The notes beneath the pieces were generated by a model. It ran no database searches, was not told the DNA's origin, and worked only from the letters and a program-made list of their open reading frames with translations. Source: Opitutaceae bacterium (GTDB taxonomy: Bacteria; Verrucomicrobiota; Verrucomicrobiia; Opitutales; Opitutaceae). Taken from it: 44,703 bases of DNA. Shown here piece after piece: positions 1 to 6,029 of this stretch (within the stretch, counting starts at the first letter, position 1; every line of letters begins with the position of its first letter). The translations under genes were made by a program, and so were the position numbers. The DNA is taken from positions 1-44,703 of the forward strand of contig JANQSC010000031.1 of the NCBI GenBank assembly GCA_028284235.1, given 5' to 3'.

Positions 1-647
1 AGGAAGTTTGGCGCAATGGTGTTTACTTGATCCGACCGCAATGGGGCATGTATCCAGAATACTACTCGAAACGTCATCTGGTTCCCTTCGGCGAATATAT
101 TCCGCTCAGACAATTTTGGCCGTGGATCGAGAAAATAGTCCCGCTCGAAGGCGATCTGTATCCAGGCGAGGGTGTTTCGCTCCTATCGTTTTCGATGCCG
201 GAACGAACGATCCGCATCGGATCGCTCATATGTTACGAGGATGTATTCCCGAGCCTGGCGCGGGAGTCCACGCTCGAGGGCGCGGCCATGCTCTTTGTCG
301 CCACCAATAGCGCTTGGTACGGGAAGAGCGGGGCGTCCTTCCAGCATCGAGCTCACTCCGTCCTGCGGGCGGTCGAGAACCGGAGAATCGTGTATCGAGT
401 CGGCAATGACGGCTGGTCTGGCTGGATCGACGAATACGGCAATATCCGCGACGAGTTGCTCGACGAGAACAACGAGATTTGGTTCTCCGGCGGAACCACC
501 TGGGCCCTCGACCGCGACAAGCGCTGGAAAGGCCGCGAGACTTTCTACACCAACCACGGCGACTGGTTCGTCGCCTGCTGCTGGGCGGCCCTGGCTATTG
601 CGGCATTGATCGGCCACTTCTACCGACCTGGACCGGTGGAATGGTGA
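1..647 (+). CDS. lnt: apolipoprotein N-acyltransferase, C-terminal part (5' truncated)
   Basis: This is the C-terminal part of Lnt, the inner-membrane enzyme that N-acylates the terminal cysteine of lipoproteins. The frame is open from base 3, so the gene begins outside the window. The nitrilase-like domain is seen in the YSKRHLVPFGEYIP segment (conserved around the catalytic lysine/glutamate region), in ICYEDVFP, which carries the catalytic cysteine, and in TNSAWYG followed by QH. A final hydrophobic segment (CCWAALAIAALIGHF) is the expected last transmembrane helix. The stop TGA is at 645-647. The gene is chromosomal housekeeping and marks the left flank of the cassette array. Confidence 0.95.
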   Translation, partial: EVWRNGVYLIRPQWGMYPEYYSKRHLVPFGEYIPLRQFWPWIEKIVPLEGDLYPGEGVSLLSFSMPERTIRIGSLICYEDVFPSLARESTLEGAAMLFVATNSAWYGKSGASFQHRAHSVLRAVENRRIVYRVGNDGWSGWIDEYGNIRDELLDENNEIWFSGGTTWALDRDKRWKGRETFYTNHGDWFVACCWAALAIAALIGHFYRPGPVEW

Positions 648-803
648 TCCATGCGTCGCTCTGCGAGCTATGCAGGATTGAGGATCCGTCTTCGTCCAAA
701 GGACTACGCCGCGACAGGTTGGGGATCCGTCTTCGTCCCAGGGACTACGCCGCGACGTGGTGGTGATCTGTGCATCGCTCGATGAGCGATGCAAGGGTGA
801 GGA
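642..803. repeat. nested direct repeats with hairpins after lnt
   Basis: Two repeat types alternate here. Unit A (about 42 nt, opening TGGTGATC and closing TGAGGA) occurs at 642-683 and 761-803. Unit B (34 nt, opening GGATCCGTCTTCGTCC and closing ACTACGCCGCGAC) occurs at 682-715 and 723-756. The second unit A holds a perfect 9-bp stem with a 3-nt loop at 772-792 (GCATCGCTC/GAGCGATGC), and the first holds a weaker version. The block starts inside the lnt stop region. It resembles the other hairpin repeats of this window and may end lnt transcription, but there is no T-tract. Confidence 0.75.
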
Positions 804-1239
804 GTGAGAGTCTCTTTCAGATCGGTGGGTACTAGCAATTCGCGTCGGGAATCTCGATTGTACGTAGATGGGACTTCTCATTGGTCCAGTGATCGGGTGA
901 CCGTTGATTAGCGATATTGAACAAGAAACTGACATACAGGTGGACCGCCAAAAAAGCATCGCATGTCAGCGAACCATACATGACACAATGTCATGTTTTC
1001 GCCCACATTTCGTTTACATACATTGGTCAAGTCAGGGTGAATTGAGCGCCGTGCTTTCGATTTCGGTGGATACAAACTACGTTTAGTTACCACACGTGCT
1101 AGAATAGCTTGCCGAGGGGGGAAACAACAGATTTGGCACAATATGACAATCACCTGAATAGAGTTCCCGGGAGCCCATTTCTAGTGATTAACCCTTTGAC
1201 TGTTCTATTTCTTCATGAAGAATGTCACGCATACTAATA
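804..1239. other. non-coding stretch upstream of the cassette array
   Basis: I see no supportable gene on either strand; the short open frames lack family features, start context and codon bias. No remnant of an integron integrase is recognisable. The stretch becomes AT-richer towards the cassettes. The inverted pair AATCAC/GTGATT around 1160-1190 could belong to a decayed recombination site, but I cannot identify an attI or attC here with confidence. Confidence 0.6.
1196..1223 (+). promoter_or_regulatory. candidate promoter driving the cassette array
   Basis: TTGACT at 1196-1201 matches the -35 consensus in five of six bases. It is followed after 16 nt by AAGAAT (1218-1223), a four-of-six match to -10. 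It sits directly upstream of the first cassette boundary (1240), where a cassette promoter is expected. A perfect 14-bp palindrome, TTCTTCATGAAGAA (1209-1222), overlaps the -10 and could be an operator. This is inferred from sequence only. Confidence 0.35.
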
Positions 1240-1251
1240 GTTCGGTAAACA

Positions 1252-1842
1252 ATGGATTGGAAAACTATAGTACCTCTAGTGTTGGGAAGTAGCCTCCTAA
1301 GTGCTTTGATCACTTACTTCCTGAATTTTCTCATGAAGGAAAAGGAAACGAGAAAGCACAATTCGTATGTTGCTCTAGTTATAGCACACGACTTAGAAAA
1401 TTACGCTTTGGAGTGCGGCAGCATTGTTTCAGATCACGACATGTTAGAGGATTCGAGAGGTGCAGCGGGCAAATTGGCACATGAGCCACCTTCCAGCTTC
1501 AATATACCAAAACAGGATTACAGAAGTTTCGACCACAACATATTGGACCGGTTGCTGACTTTTCCAAAGCAGATCAAATCAGCGAAGAGTCATATCGATT
1601 TTGACTATGGATTAGTAAGTGATGAAGAAGCTTCCGAGACAGCACACAAAGAGATTCTGGGCTTGGGATTAGAAGCTCTTTCCCTGTCGAGGACATTGCG
1701 AAAAAGATACGGACTCGCTAAAAACAGTCCGAAGTTAGGTGTTTTGGATCTCGGAGAGTATTTAAACAAAAGATCAACCGAACAAGGTGCTGCTCCAAAT
1801 GCTCTACAGTCGCAAGCTCCTTCCGAGCATTTGAGAGCTTAG
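1252..1842 (+). CDS. cassette 1: hypothetical protein with N-terminal membrane anchor
   Basis: This 196-aa protein belongs to no family I recognise. Residues 6-28 form one hydrophobic helix (VPLVLGSSLLSALITYFLNF), followed by a charged, mostly helical soluble part, so it is probably anchored in the inner membrane. The ATG lies only 6 nt after the cassette core GTTCGGT, with no clear Shine-Dalgarno sequence, as is common for cassette genes. The last 22 or so residues (from STEQGAAP) are encoded by attC1 itself, so the C-terminus is likely a by-product of the recombination site. The true function is unknown. Confidence 0.8.
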   Translation: MDWKTIVPLVLGSSLLSALITYFLNFLMKEKETRKHNSYVALVIAHDLENYALECGSIVSDHDMLEDSRGAAGKLAHEPPSSFNIPKQDYRSFDHNILDRLLTFPKQIKSAKSHIDFDYGLVSDEEASETAHKEILGLGLEALSLSRTLRKRYGLAKNSPKLGVLDLGEYLNKRSTEQGAAPNALQSQAPSEHLRA

Positions 1843-1850
1843 CGTTAGGC
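1777..1850 (+). other. attC: attC site 1
   Basis: The site runs from ACCGAAC (1777-1783) to GTTAGGC (1844-1850). Its arms CTCCAAATGCTC and GAGCATTTGAGAG pair imperfectly. The opening 7-mer is the exact complement of GTTCGGT at 1240-1246, the 5' core of the same cassette. The loop region CTACAGTCGCAAGCTCC closely matches that of attC2, which shows the two sites are related. Confidence 0.88.
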
Positions 1851-1852
1851 AA

Positions 1853-2404
1853 ATGATAATCCCGATTAAAACGCCCAAAGCCTTAAATCGCTTGCTGCTT
1901 GCGCAGCAGTCGGTTCGAAGGGCACTTGCCCTCTTCCCGTTCATTGAAAAACAAAAAGGTGACAATGCTAAATCAGCACTGTATTCAGCATTCTGTACAT
2001 TCTACGCACGACCATTCACCAACAGTCATGGAGTGGGTCCTCTTCTTGAAGAGGAAGTTGTCGAGGCTGCACATATTCACACTCACAAGAAGGTCATGGC
2101 ATTTCGACATACCGCTGCCGCACATACAGACAGTAGACTTACTTTAGACGATGAACAGGTTCACTGTGCATATTTCGAATGTTCAGAAGAAGGAATCAGC
2201 ATCATTCATCATTACCCATACCCAACTGCCATTTTAAGCAAAGAAATCATCGATCTTGTGACCACGCTAGACGCAACACTTTCAGAATCAATCGACGAGT
2301 GTCTTAGCAATGGTCCGCCTTCAAAAATGAAGTTTGAAAAAGGCAGATACAAACTAAACTTAGAAAACGGAAACGGTTGGTTTTTCAAACTTGATGAAGC
2401 CTAA
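1853..2404 (+). CDS. cassette 2: HEPN/AbiU2-like hypothetical protein
   Basis: This 183-aa soluble protein has a helical N-terminal half. Its motif FRHTAAAHTD around residues 84-93 gives an R-x5-H pair (R85, H91), the type of Rx4-6H motif found in HEPN RNase domains. The preceding TFYARPF segment resembles AbiU2-like HEPN proteins. This points to a possible RNA-cleaving or stress/defence role, but I rate it a similarity rather than an identification. The ATG is 2 nt after the cassette core, with no ribosome-binding site. The stop TAA lies inside the attC2 opening 7-mer (GCCTAAC). Confidence 0.75.
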   Translation: MIIPIKTPKALNRLLLAQQSVRRALALFPFIEKQKGDNAKSALYSAFCTFYARPFTNSHGVGPLLEEEVVEAAHIHTHKKVMAFRHTAAAHTDSRLTLDDEQVHCAYFECSEEGISIIHHYPYPTAILSKEIIDLVTTLDATLSESIDECLSNGPPSKMKFEKGRYKLNLENGNGWFFKLDEA

Positions 2405-2471
2405 CAAACTGGTGGATACAATCCCTACAGTCGCAGGCTCCTTTCGGGATCGTATCACCAGGACGTTATGC
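2399..2471 (+). other. attC: attC site 2
   Basis: The site runs from GCCTAAC (2399-2405) to GTTATGC (2465-2471). Its arms are the best paired of the array: CTGGTGGATAC with GTATCACCAG, and ATCCC with GGGAT. The opening 7-mer is the exact complement of GTTAGGC at 1844-1850, the 5' core of its own cassette. Confidence 0.92.
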
Positions 2472-2490
2472 ATAAAAAAATTAACACTAA

Positions 2491-3243
2491 ATGTTCGGTG
2501 ACGAGATGTCTGAAGAGAAATTCACCCGAGAGTTTGTAATACCCTTACTCCGGAAGTTAGGCTATCGACGTGTGCGGTATACACATGGATCTGATGAATG
2601 TGGAAGGGATGTCGTCTTTCTCGACAAGGATCGACTTGGCTTTGATGTCATCTGTGCCGCGCAGGTAAAGCTTGGCGACCTTAAAGGAACTCAAAAGAAT
2701 CGAATTCATAATGATATAGTACCTCAGCTCTTAGAAGGCATTCGGACGCCGTTTCACGATTACGAAACTGGGAACACAGTTCGCATTCATCGGATGTATC
2801 TTATGGTGTCCGGACTTTTGAAAGGTACAGCAAAACAACAAATTCATGCTCTGACTGAAAAAGAACCAAATATATTTGTTGTCGATAAGCAGAGCATCGA
2901 TGTTTTTGTCGGTGGAGACGGTTTTGAAACGATGTTCTATGCAAAAACCTTCACGGGGAATATAAGCCGTTCGCTTTACATGTCGCGCTATCCAAGACTT
3001 CCAATGCTAGCAGCTGGAACTTGGCTCGAGATCATGCTTGAGGTGGAAATCGCTGGCAAACTTCATGACACTTCGATAAAAATCTTAGAAACCAGTTATG
3101 ATCCACTTAATCGCCAACAGAAGGTTACAATTGGGATTCCAACTGACGAAGATGAAATTACTGATGAACTTGCAGACAATATCCAAAGACAACTGGAAGA
3201 GTGGTTTGCTTACACCGGTGGACTCTTGGACGATGACTTCTGA
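2491..3243 (+). CDS. cassette 3: PD-(D/E)XK (Mrr-like) nuclease-like protein
   Basis: This 250-aa protein opens with a helical segment (FTREFVIPLLRKLGYRRV). It then shows GRDVVF (D40) and, after a strand, AAQVKLGD with Q58-V59-K60. The D...QxK spacing matches the Mrr-type branch of the PD-(D/E)XK nuclease fold, used in restriction and DNA-repair enzymes. The remaining ~170 residues match nothing I recognise. A second in-frame ATG at 2506 (MSEEKF) is an equally possible start. As cassette cargo, a restriction-like or phage-defence role is plausible but inferred. Confidence 0.78.
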   Translation: MFGDEMSEEKFTREFVIPLLRKLGYRRVRYTHGSDECGRDVVFLDKDRLGFDVICAAQVKLGDLKGTQKNRIHNDIVPQLLEGIRTPFHDYETGNTVRIHRMYLMVSGLLKGTAKQQIHALTEKEPNIFVVDKQSIDVFVGGDGFETMFYAKTFTGNISRSLYMSRYPRLPMLAAGTWLEIMLEVEIAGKLHDTSIKILETSYDPLNRQQKVTIGIPTDEDEITDELADNIQRQLEEWFAYTGGLLDDDF

Positions 3244-3264
3244 CGAGCCCCAATCAATACGCAT

Positions 3265-3333
3265 GCATAACAAGACGAGCAAGGTAATCGGTACCAGCTC
3301 CGCTGGTTCCGCTACCTCCTCTTGACGTTCGCA
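3265..3333 (+). other. attC: attC site 3
   Basis: The site runs from GCATAAC (3265-3271) to GTTCGCA (3327-3333). The arms GCAAGGTA/TACC and ACCAGC/GCTGGT pair around a short central loop. The opening 7-mer is the exact complement of GTTATGC at 2465-2471. The closing core departs from GTTRRRY at the fourth base, yet it pairs exactly with the start of attC4, which confirms the boundary. Confidence 0.88.
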
Positions 3334-3341
3334 GAAAACAG

Positions 3342-3875
3342 ATGGGAATCTCAGCCAAAGACATTTCAGCCGATTTAAAACCGGAAGGCTCACTGCGGGA
3401 TATCTACGTGGAAAACACAGAGCTGAGCGACTGGAAAACTTTCTTAGAGGGTATCCAGAACAGAAAAGAGAGTTTTGGATACGCAATCGCAGGCACAGAA
3501 AAATGGCAGAGCGACATTCCATCCGTCGAAGAACTTTTTAGAAAATACAAAAAAGAGACACCTGGAATAGTACGATTTCAGATAGCGAACGCCACAGCGA
3601 TGTGCCACTTCTTTGTTGAAGAAGAAATTGAAATAAACATAGATCCTAGAGAGCTCGAATCCGACGATGACCTAGAAGCGCTCTTAGCCTTTCTTCGATG
3701 GTTAGGCGAACTATTGAACCGTGACGTCTTACTCTGTCATGAGAATTGGAAAGAAGAAGGCATTTGCACGTACGATCACAAAAACCGACAATTAAGGCTA
3801 TGCGAACAAAGCAGTGCTGGCAACGTCGGCTATGCGCCGCCGTCGCCAGACTTTAGCGTTCGAGAGAGAAAATGA
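3342..3875 (+). CDS. cassette 4: hypothetical acidic protein reading through attC4
   Basis: This 177-aa soluble, acidic protein matches no family I recognise. The central part (EEEIEINIDPRELESDDDLEALLAFLRWLGELLNRDVLLC) alternates strands and helices, and proteins of this shape include toxin-immunity proteins; that is only a resemblance. The frame stays open through the whole of attC4 and across the cassette boundary. It stops at TGA 3873-3875, inside cassette 5, overlapping that gene's ATG at 3872. The last ~25 residues are therefore site-encoded and depend on which cassette comes next. Confidence 0.75.
   Translation: MGISAKDISADLKPEGSLRDIYVENTELSDWKTFLEGIQNRKESFGYAIAGTEKWQSDIPSVEELFRKYKKETPGIVRFQIANATAMCHFFVEEEIEINIDPRELESDDDLEALLAFLRWLGELLNRDVLLCHENWKEEGICTYDHKNRQLRLCEQSSAGNVGYAPPSPDFSVRERK
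3801..3864 (+). other. attC: attC site 4
   Basis: The site runs from TGCGAAC (3801-3807) to GTTCGAG (3858-3864), the shortest of the array. After the 7-mer it continues AAAGCAGT, as attC5 does, and it ends GACTTTAGC before the core. The opening 7-mer is the exact complement of GTTCGCA at 3327-3333. It lies entirely within the coding frame of cassette 4. Confidence 0.87.
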
Positions 3876-4129
3876 ACATGGGAAAACTATCACGACCGGT
3901 ACAAACGATGCCAAATTTTGTTAGAGAGGCTCTTCGAGTGGAAGGTCTGATGCCTGACTACAAGAACCGCCCACCATACCAACAGAACGACTATCTTCTC
4001 TGGATAAACAACGCGAAAAGAGAAGAAACGAAAATAAAACGACTGAAGCAAATGATCAACGAACTGAATACAGGCGGCGTTTACATGAATATGGAGCATC
4101 CGGCATCCAGAAAACAGAAAAGTACCTGA
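3872..4129 (+). CDS. cassette 5: small OmdA/YdeI-type protein
   Basis: This 85-aa basic protein contains MPNFVREALRVEGL, then NDYLLWINNAKREETKIKRL. The second stretch matches the C-terminal signature of the bacteriocin-resistance YdeI/OmpD-associated (OmdA) family (WIxxAKRxETRxxRL). It represents only that short domain. An ATG at 3878 is an alternative start. The ATG at 3872 overlaps the stop of cassette 4 (ATGA), so the two genes could be translationally coupled despite lying in different cassettes. The protein probably acts in the cytoplasm; its biochemical role is unknown. Confidence 0.8.
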   Translation: MNMGKLSRPVQTMPNFVREALRVEGLMPDYKNRPPYQQNDYLLWINNAKREETKIKRLKQMINELNTGGVYMNMEHPASRKQKST

Positions 4130-4130
4130 A

Positions 4131-4199
4131 CTCGAACAAAGCAGTCGACTCAACTCGGACCAGTTCCACCGGTCCTCGCGAGTGACTTTGGCATTAGGG
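4131..4199 (+). other. attC: attC site 5, with altered crossover base
   Basis: The site runs from CTCGAAC (4131-4137) to ATTAGGG (4193-4199). The arms CTCGGACC/GGTCCTCGCGAG and the tail GACTTTGGC align with attC4 (GACTTTAGC). The opening 7-mer is the exact complement of GTTCGAG at 3858-3864. The closing core has A instead of the G at the usual strand-exchange position, so this junction may be poorly recombinogenic. Confidence 0.83.
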
Positions 4200-4208
4200 A
4201 TGATACAG

Positions 4209-4751
4209 ATGAAATCACAGACACTAGTGAAAACTCTCTCGGTTGTTCCAGTCTTGGTCTCCGCCATTGTCGCTGCAGCTCCCATCGAAGTAAAAACCGA
4301 ACTAGAGTACTTTTATGGGAGTGAAACGAGGAAGGAGTATGAAAGGAGCTTCTACGTCAAAGATGGAAAAGAAGTTCTTCATGGAATTGAGACTTTTTGG
4401 TTTTTCGACGGAGCTGTTGAAGGAAAGGTCAGCTACAAGGACGGAAAACTAGATGGGAAGAGTGTTTGGTATTACCAGAACGGAGACATGCGTTGGGAGT
4501 GCGTACACCGAAGTGATCGCCTGATTTCAGGAAAGTACTACCATCACAATAGCCGACTTTCCTGCGAAATCATCGACGGTAATGGTCAATGGAAAGAATA
4601 CGATGAAGCAACAGGCTCGAAGATCGTCTATATTGCCAACTACTTGAGTGGAGTGAAAAATGGGGAAGAGGTCAATTACAGTGATAATGGAGAGGTTTAC
4701 TCATTCAGAGTATGGGAACATGGGGTGATGAAAAGTGAAGAGCGACCCTAG
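4209..4751 (+). CDS. cassette 6: secreted MORN/YwqK-like repeat protein
   Basis: From ATG 4209 this is a 180-aa protein with a typical signal peptide (MKSQTLVKTLSVVPVLVSAIVAAAP). The signal is followed by MORN-like repeats: GIETFWFFDGAVEGKVSYKD, LDGKSVWYYQNGDMRWE, NGQWKEYD and KNGEEVNYSDNG. This G-x-x-x-x-Y/W-x-x-N/D-G pattern is that of the YwqK/MORN family, often called toxin-antitoxin YwqK, whose function is poorly known. An earlier in-frame start (4182) would lie inside attC5, so I prefer 4209; AGGGA at 4196-4200 is a possible ribosome-binding site. The stop TAG lies within the attC6 opening 7-mer. Confidence 0.82.
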   Translation: MKSQTLVKTLSVVPVLVSAIVAAAPIEVKTELEYFYGSETRKEYERSFYVKDGKEVLHGIETFWFFDGAVEGKVSYKDGKLDGKSVWYYQNGDMRWECVHRSDRLISGKYYHHNSRLSCEIIDGNGQWKEYDEATGSKIVYIANYLSGVKNGEEVNYSDNGEVYSFRVWEHGVMKSEERP

Positions 4752-4820
4752 CCAGTCGGCGTACGCATTTCGCACTCGTCGCTCCGCGTCGAGTACTCTT
4801 GTATAGCCTTCAGGTTGGCA
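4746..4820 (+). other. attC: attC site 6
   Basis: The site runs from CCCTAGC (4746-4752) to GTTGGCA (4814-4820). Arms pair less well than in attC2 (ACTCG/CGAGT near the tip, GTCGGCGTAC against GTATAGCCTTC). The opening 7-mer matches the complement of its cassette's 5' core (ATTAGGG) only at the TAGGG part, which fits the altered core at that junction. Confidence 0.75.
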
Positions 4821-4829
4821 GAAAATATT

Positions 4830-5087
4830 ATGAAGAAAATAGCAATGAACTGGGCATGCTTTGTAGAAAAGCGAGCCAAACCCATGAACATCTGGTTGTT
4901 CGCAACTATCGCAGTCTTTGTCACGGTATTTGCAGTGCTTAACTACATCGACAGCAAAGAGTCTATAGATCTGTTACTTATTTTATTTGTTGCAGGAATT
5001 TTTCTGCAAGGATTGGAGGTGTATGGGTTAAGGGAAAAGATAAGGAAACTGGAAGAAAGCCGGCAATCAAAGGTCGCCGATACCTAG
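4830..5087 (+). CDS. cassette 7: small two-TM membrane protein
   Basis: From ATG 4830 this is an 85-aa protein with two hydrophobic helices (IWLFATIAVFVTVFAVL and LLLILFVAGIFLQGL). They are followed by a charged cytoplasmic-type helix (LREKIRKLEESRQSK). A TTG start at 4815, inside the cassette core, is also open. I recognise no family. Two-TM proteins of this size are frequent integron cargo of unknown role. Confidence 0.72.
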   Translation: MKKIAMNWACFVEKRAKPMNIWLFATIAVFVTVFAVLNYIDSKESIDLLLILFVAGIFLQGLEVYGLREKIRKLEESRQSKVADT

Positions 5088-5102
5088 CTCCAATGAAGGT
5101 GG

Positions 5103-5163
5103 TGACAACGTGACGTGTGAGACAATTCGCTACAGTGTGTCCCGCGACTTCCGGCCCTTAGCC
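5103..5163 (+). other. attC: decayed attC site 7 (array end)
   Basis: TGACAAC (5103-5109) differs by one base from the complement of GTTGGCA, the 5' core of cassette 7. About 50 nt later CTTAGCC (5157-5163) stands where the closing core should be. The arms GTGACGTGTGAGACA and TGTGTCCCGCGAC pair only partly. I read this as the degenerate last attC, at low confidence. Confidence 0.4.
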
Positions 5164-5170
5164 TTCTAGG

Positions 5171-5257
5171 CAAACCTGCTCCCCGGGAACCGGGGATCCT
5201 GTTCCCGTCTAAGTCGGAGACTTCGACGGGATTTGATTTCGAAGAAATCACTGTTCG
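5171..5257 (+). repeat. three-hairpin intergenic repeat, copy 1
   Basis: Three stems lie in series: CCCCGG..CCGGGG (5181-5195), CCCGTC..GACGGG (about 5204-5230) and TGATTTC-GAA-GAAATCA (5234-5250). Linkers GGATCCTGTT and ATTTGAT, and the end CACTGTT, are shared with the copy at 40767-40846. Between the two copies the third stem differs by a paired change (T-A versus C-G), so the fold is conserved more than the sequence. It marks the right edge of the cassette array. Confidence 0.8.
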
Positions 5258-5301
5258 GAGATATTGGAATCTAACAACGCGGCGCGGCGCGAGCGCCGGC
5301 C

Positions 5302-5829
5302 CTACGTGAACTTCCGTTTGTGGGCGGTGGCGACTTTGGTGTATTTGGTGGCCCAGGGTTGGATGCCAGCACGTTCTTCGTCGGTGAGGGGGCGGACGAT
5401 TTTGGCGGGGGAACCCATGACGAGTGAGCCGGACGGGACTTGGGTGTTGCCGGTGACGAGTGATCCGGCGCCGACGATGCTGTGCTTCCCGATGACCGAG
5501 CCGTCCATGATCGTGGCTCCCATCCCGATGAGGCATTCGTCCTCGATCACGCAGGCATGGACGATGGCACCATGGCCGATGGTGACGTCCTTGCCGATCT
5601 CGACTCCGTAGTCGTCGGCTAGGTGGATGATCGTCCCGTCTTGCACGTTGGTTCGGTCGCCGATGACAATCGAGTTGATGTCGCCGCGAACGACGCATCC
5701 GGGCCAAATACTGGCGTGTTCGCCGACGGTGACGTCGCCGATGACCGTGGCTTCGTTGGCGACGTAGGCCGATTCAGGGATAATCGGATCTTTGGAAAGA
5801 TGAGCTTCGAGTCGTTCTTCAGTAGTCAT
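5302..5829 (-). CDS. gamma-class carbonic anhydrase family protein
   Basis: This 175-aa left-handed beta-helix protein consists of hexapeptide repeats (IGDVTV, VVIGD-type, IGHGAIVHACVI, IGMGATIMDGSVIG, IVGAGSLV). It belongs to the gamma-carbonic anhydrase/YrdA/PaaY group. The metal-binding histidines are suggested by IIHLADD and IGHGAIVHAC. The end GSPAKIVRPLTDEE is typical of the group. Expected to be a cytoplasmic trimer; CO2 hydration is the family's reference activity, but many members have no shown activity. I chose ATG 5829 (MTTEERL) because the longer frame runs into repeat sequence. Confidence 0.9.
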   Translation of the reverse strand: MTTEERLEAHLSKDPIIPESAYVANEATVIGDVTVGEHASIWPGCVVRGDINSIVIGDRTNVQDGTIIHLADDYGVEIGKDVTIGHGAIVHACVIEDECLIGMGATIMDGSVIGKHSIVGAGSLVTGNTQVPSGSLVMGSPAKIVRPLTDEERAGIQPWATKYTKVATAHKRKFT

Positions 5830-5839
5830 TACAAAGGGG

Positions 5840-6029
5840 TTTAATTTACAGGATTCCTGCTTCGCTCTACGAGCTTCGCAGGACAAGGCGCTCTACCACT
5901 TCGCGTGACGAGAACTTGATGATTTATCTAGAACAATACTATCAAGTTGGCGAAGCCATCAAATGAGCGACTGCGTCCTGCGAAGCTCGCAGAGCGAAGA
6001 AGGAGGTACGAGCGCATCCTGTTAAATTA
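5840..6029. repeat. 190-bp inverted-repeat element
   Basis: Arms of 25 nt at 5860-5884 and 5975-5999 are inverted copies with one mismatch (opening CTTCGCTCTACGAGC). Outer arms TTAATTTACAGGAT and ATCCTGTTAAATTA pair with one shift, and an inner pair ACTTGAT/ATCAAGT continues the fold. The right end overlaps the stop codon of the amidohydrolase gene. There is no coding potential, and the size is close to that of the element at 8071-8268. Confidence 0.8.

Larger units (their letters stand above)
1240..5163 (+). mobile_element. integron gene-cassette array without visible integrase (CALIN)
   Basis: Seven small co-directional genes each lie in a unit bounded by attC-like sites. Every recognisable site opens with a 7-mer of RYYYAAC type followed by AA or similar, has imperfectly paired arms, and closes with a GTT core. 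The core opening each cassette is the reverse complement of the 7-mer opening its own attC: GTTCGGT/ACCGAAC, GTTAGGC/GCCTAAC, GTTATGC/GCATAAC, GTTCGCA/TGCGAAC, GTTCGAG/CTCGAAC, with approximate pairs for cassettes 6 and 7. This is the signature of cassettes that integrate as circles. The block is visibly AT-richer than its flanks. No intI is present in the window, which fits a CALIN or the far part of a larger integron. Confidence 0.9.

Noticed and set aside
642-803. CRISPR array
   Set aside because: The repeats are few, of two kinds, imperfect, and without regular spacers or cas genes.
908-1153. Small gene of 81 codons on the minus strand upstream of the array
   Set aside because: It has no family features, no good start context, and AT-rich composition without codon bias; it looks like chance open frame.
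648-1239. Possible integron integrase or attI site upstream of the cassettes
   Set aside because: No open frame of integrase length or with tyrosine-recombinase motifs exists on either strand, and no convincing attI-type core arrangement was found apart from the GTTCGGT boundary itself.
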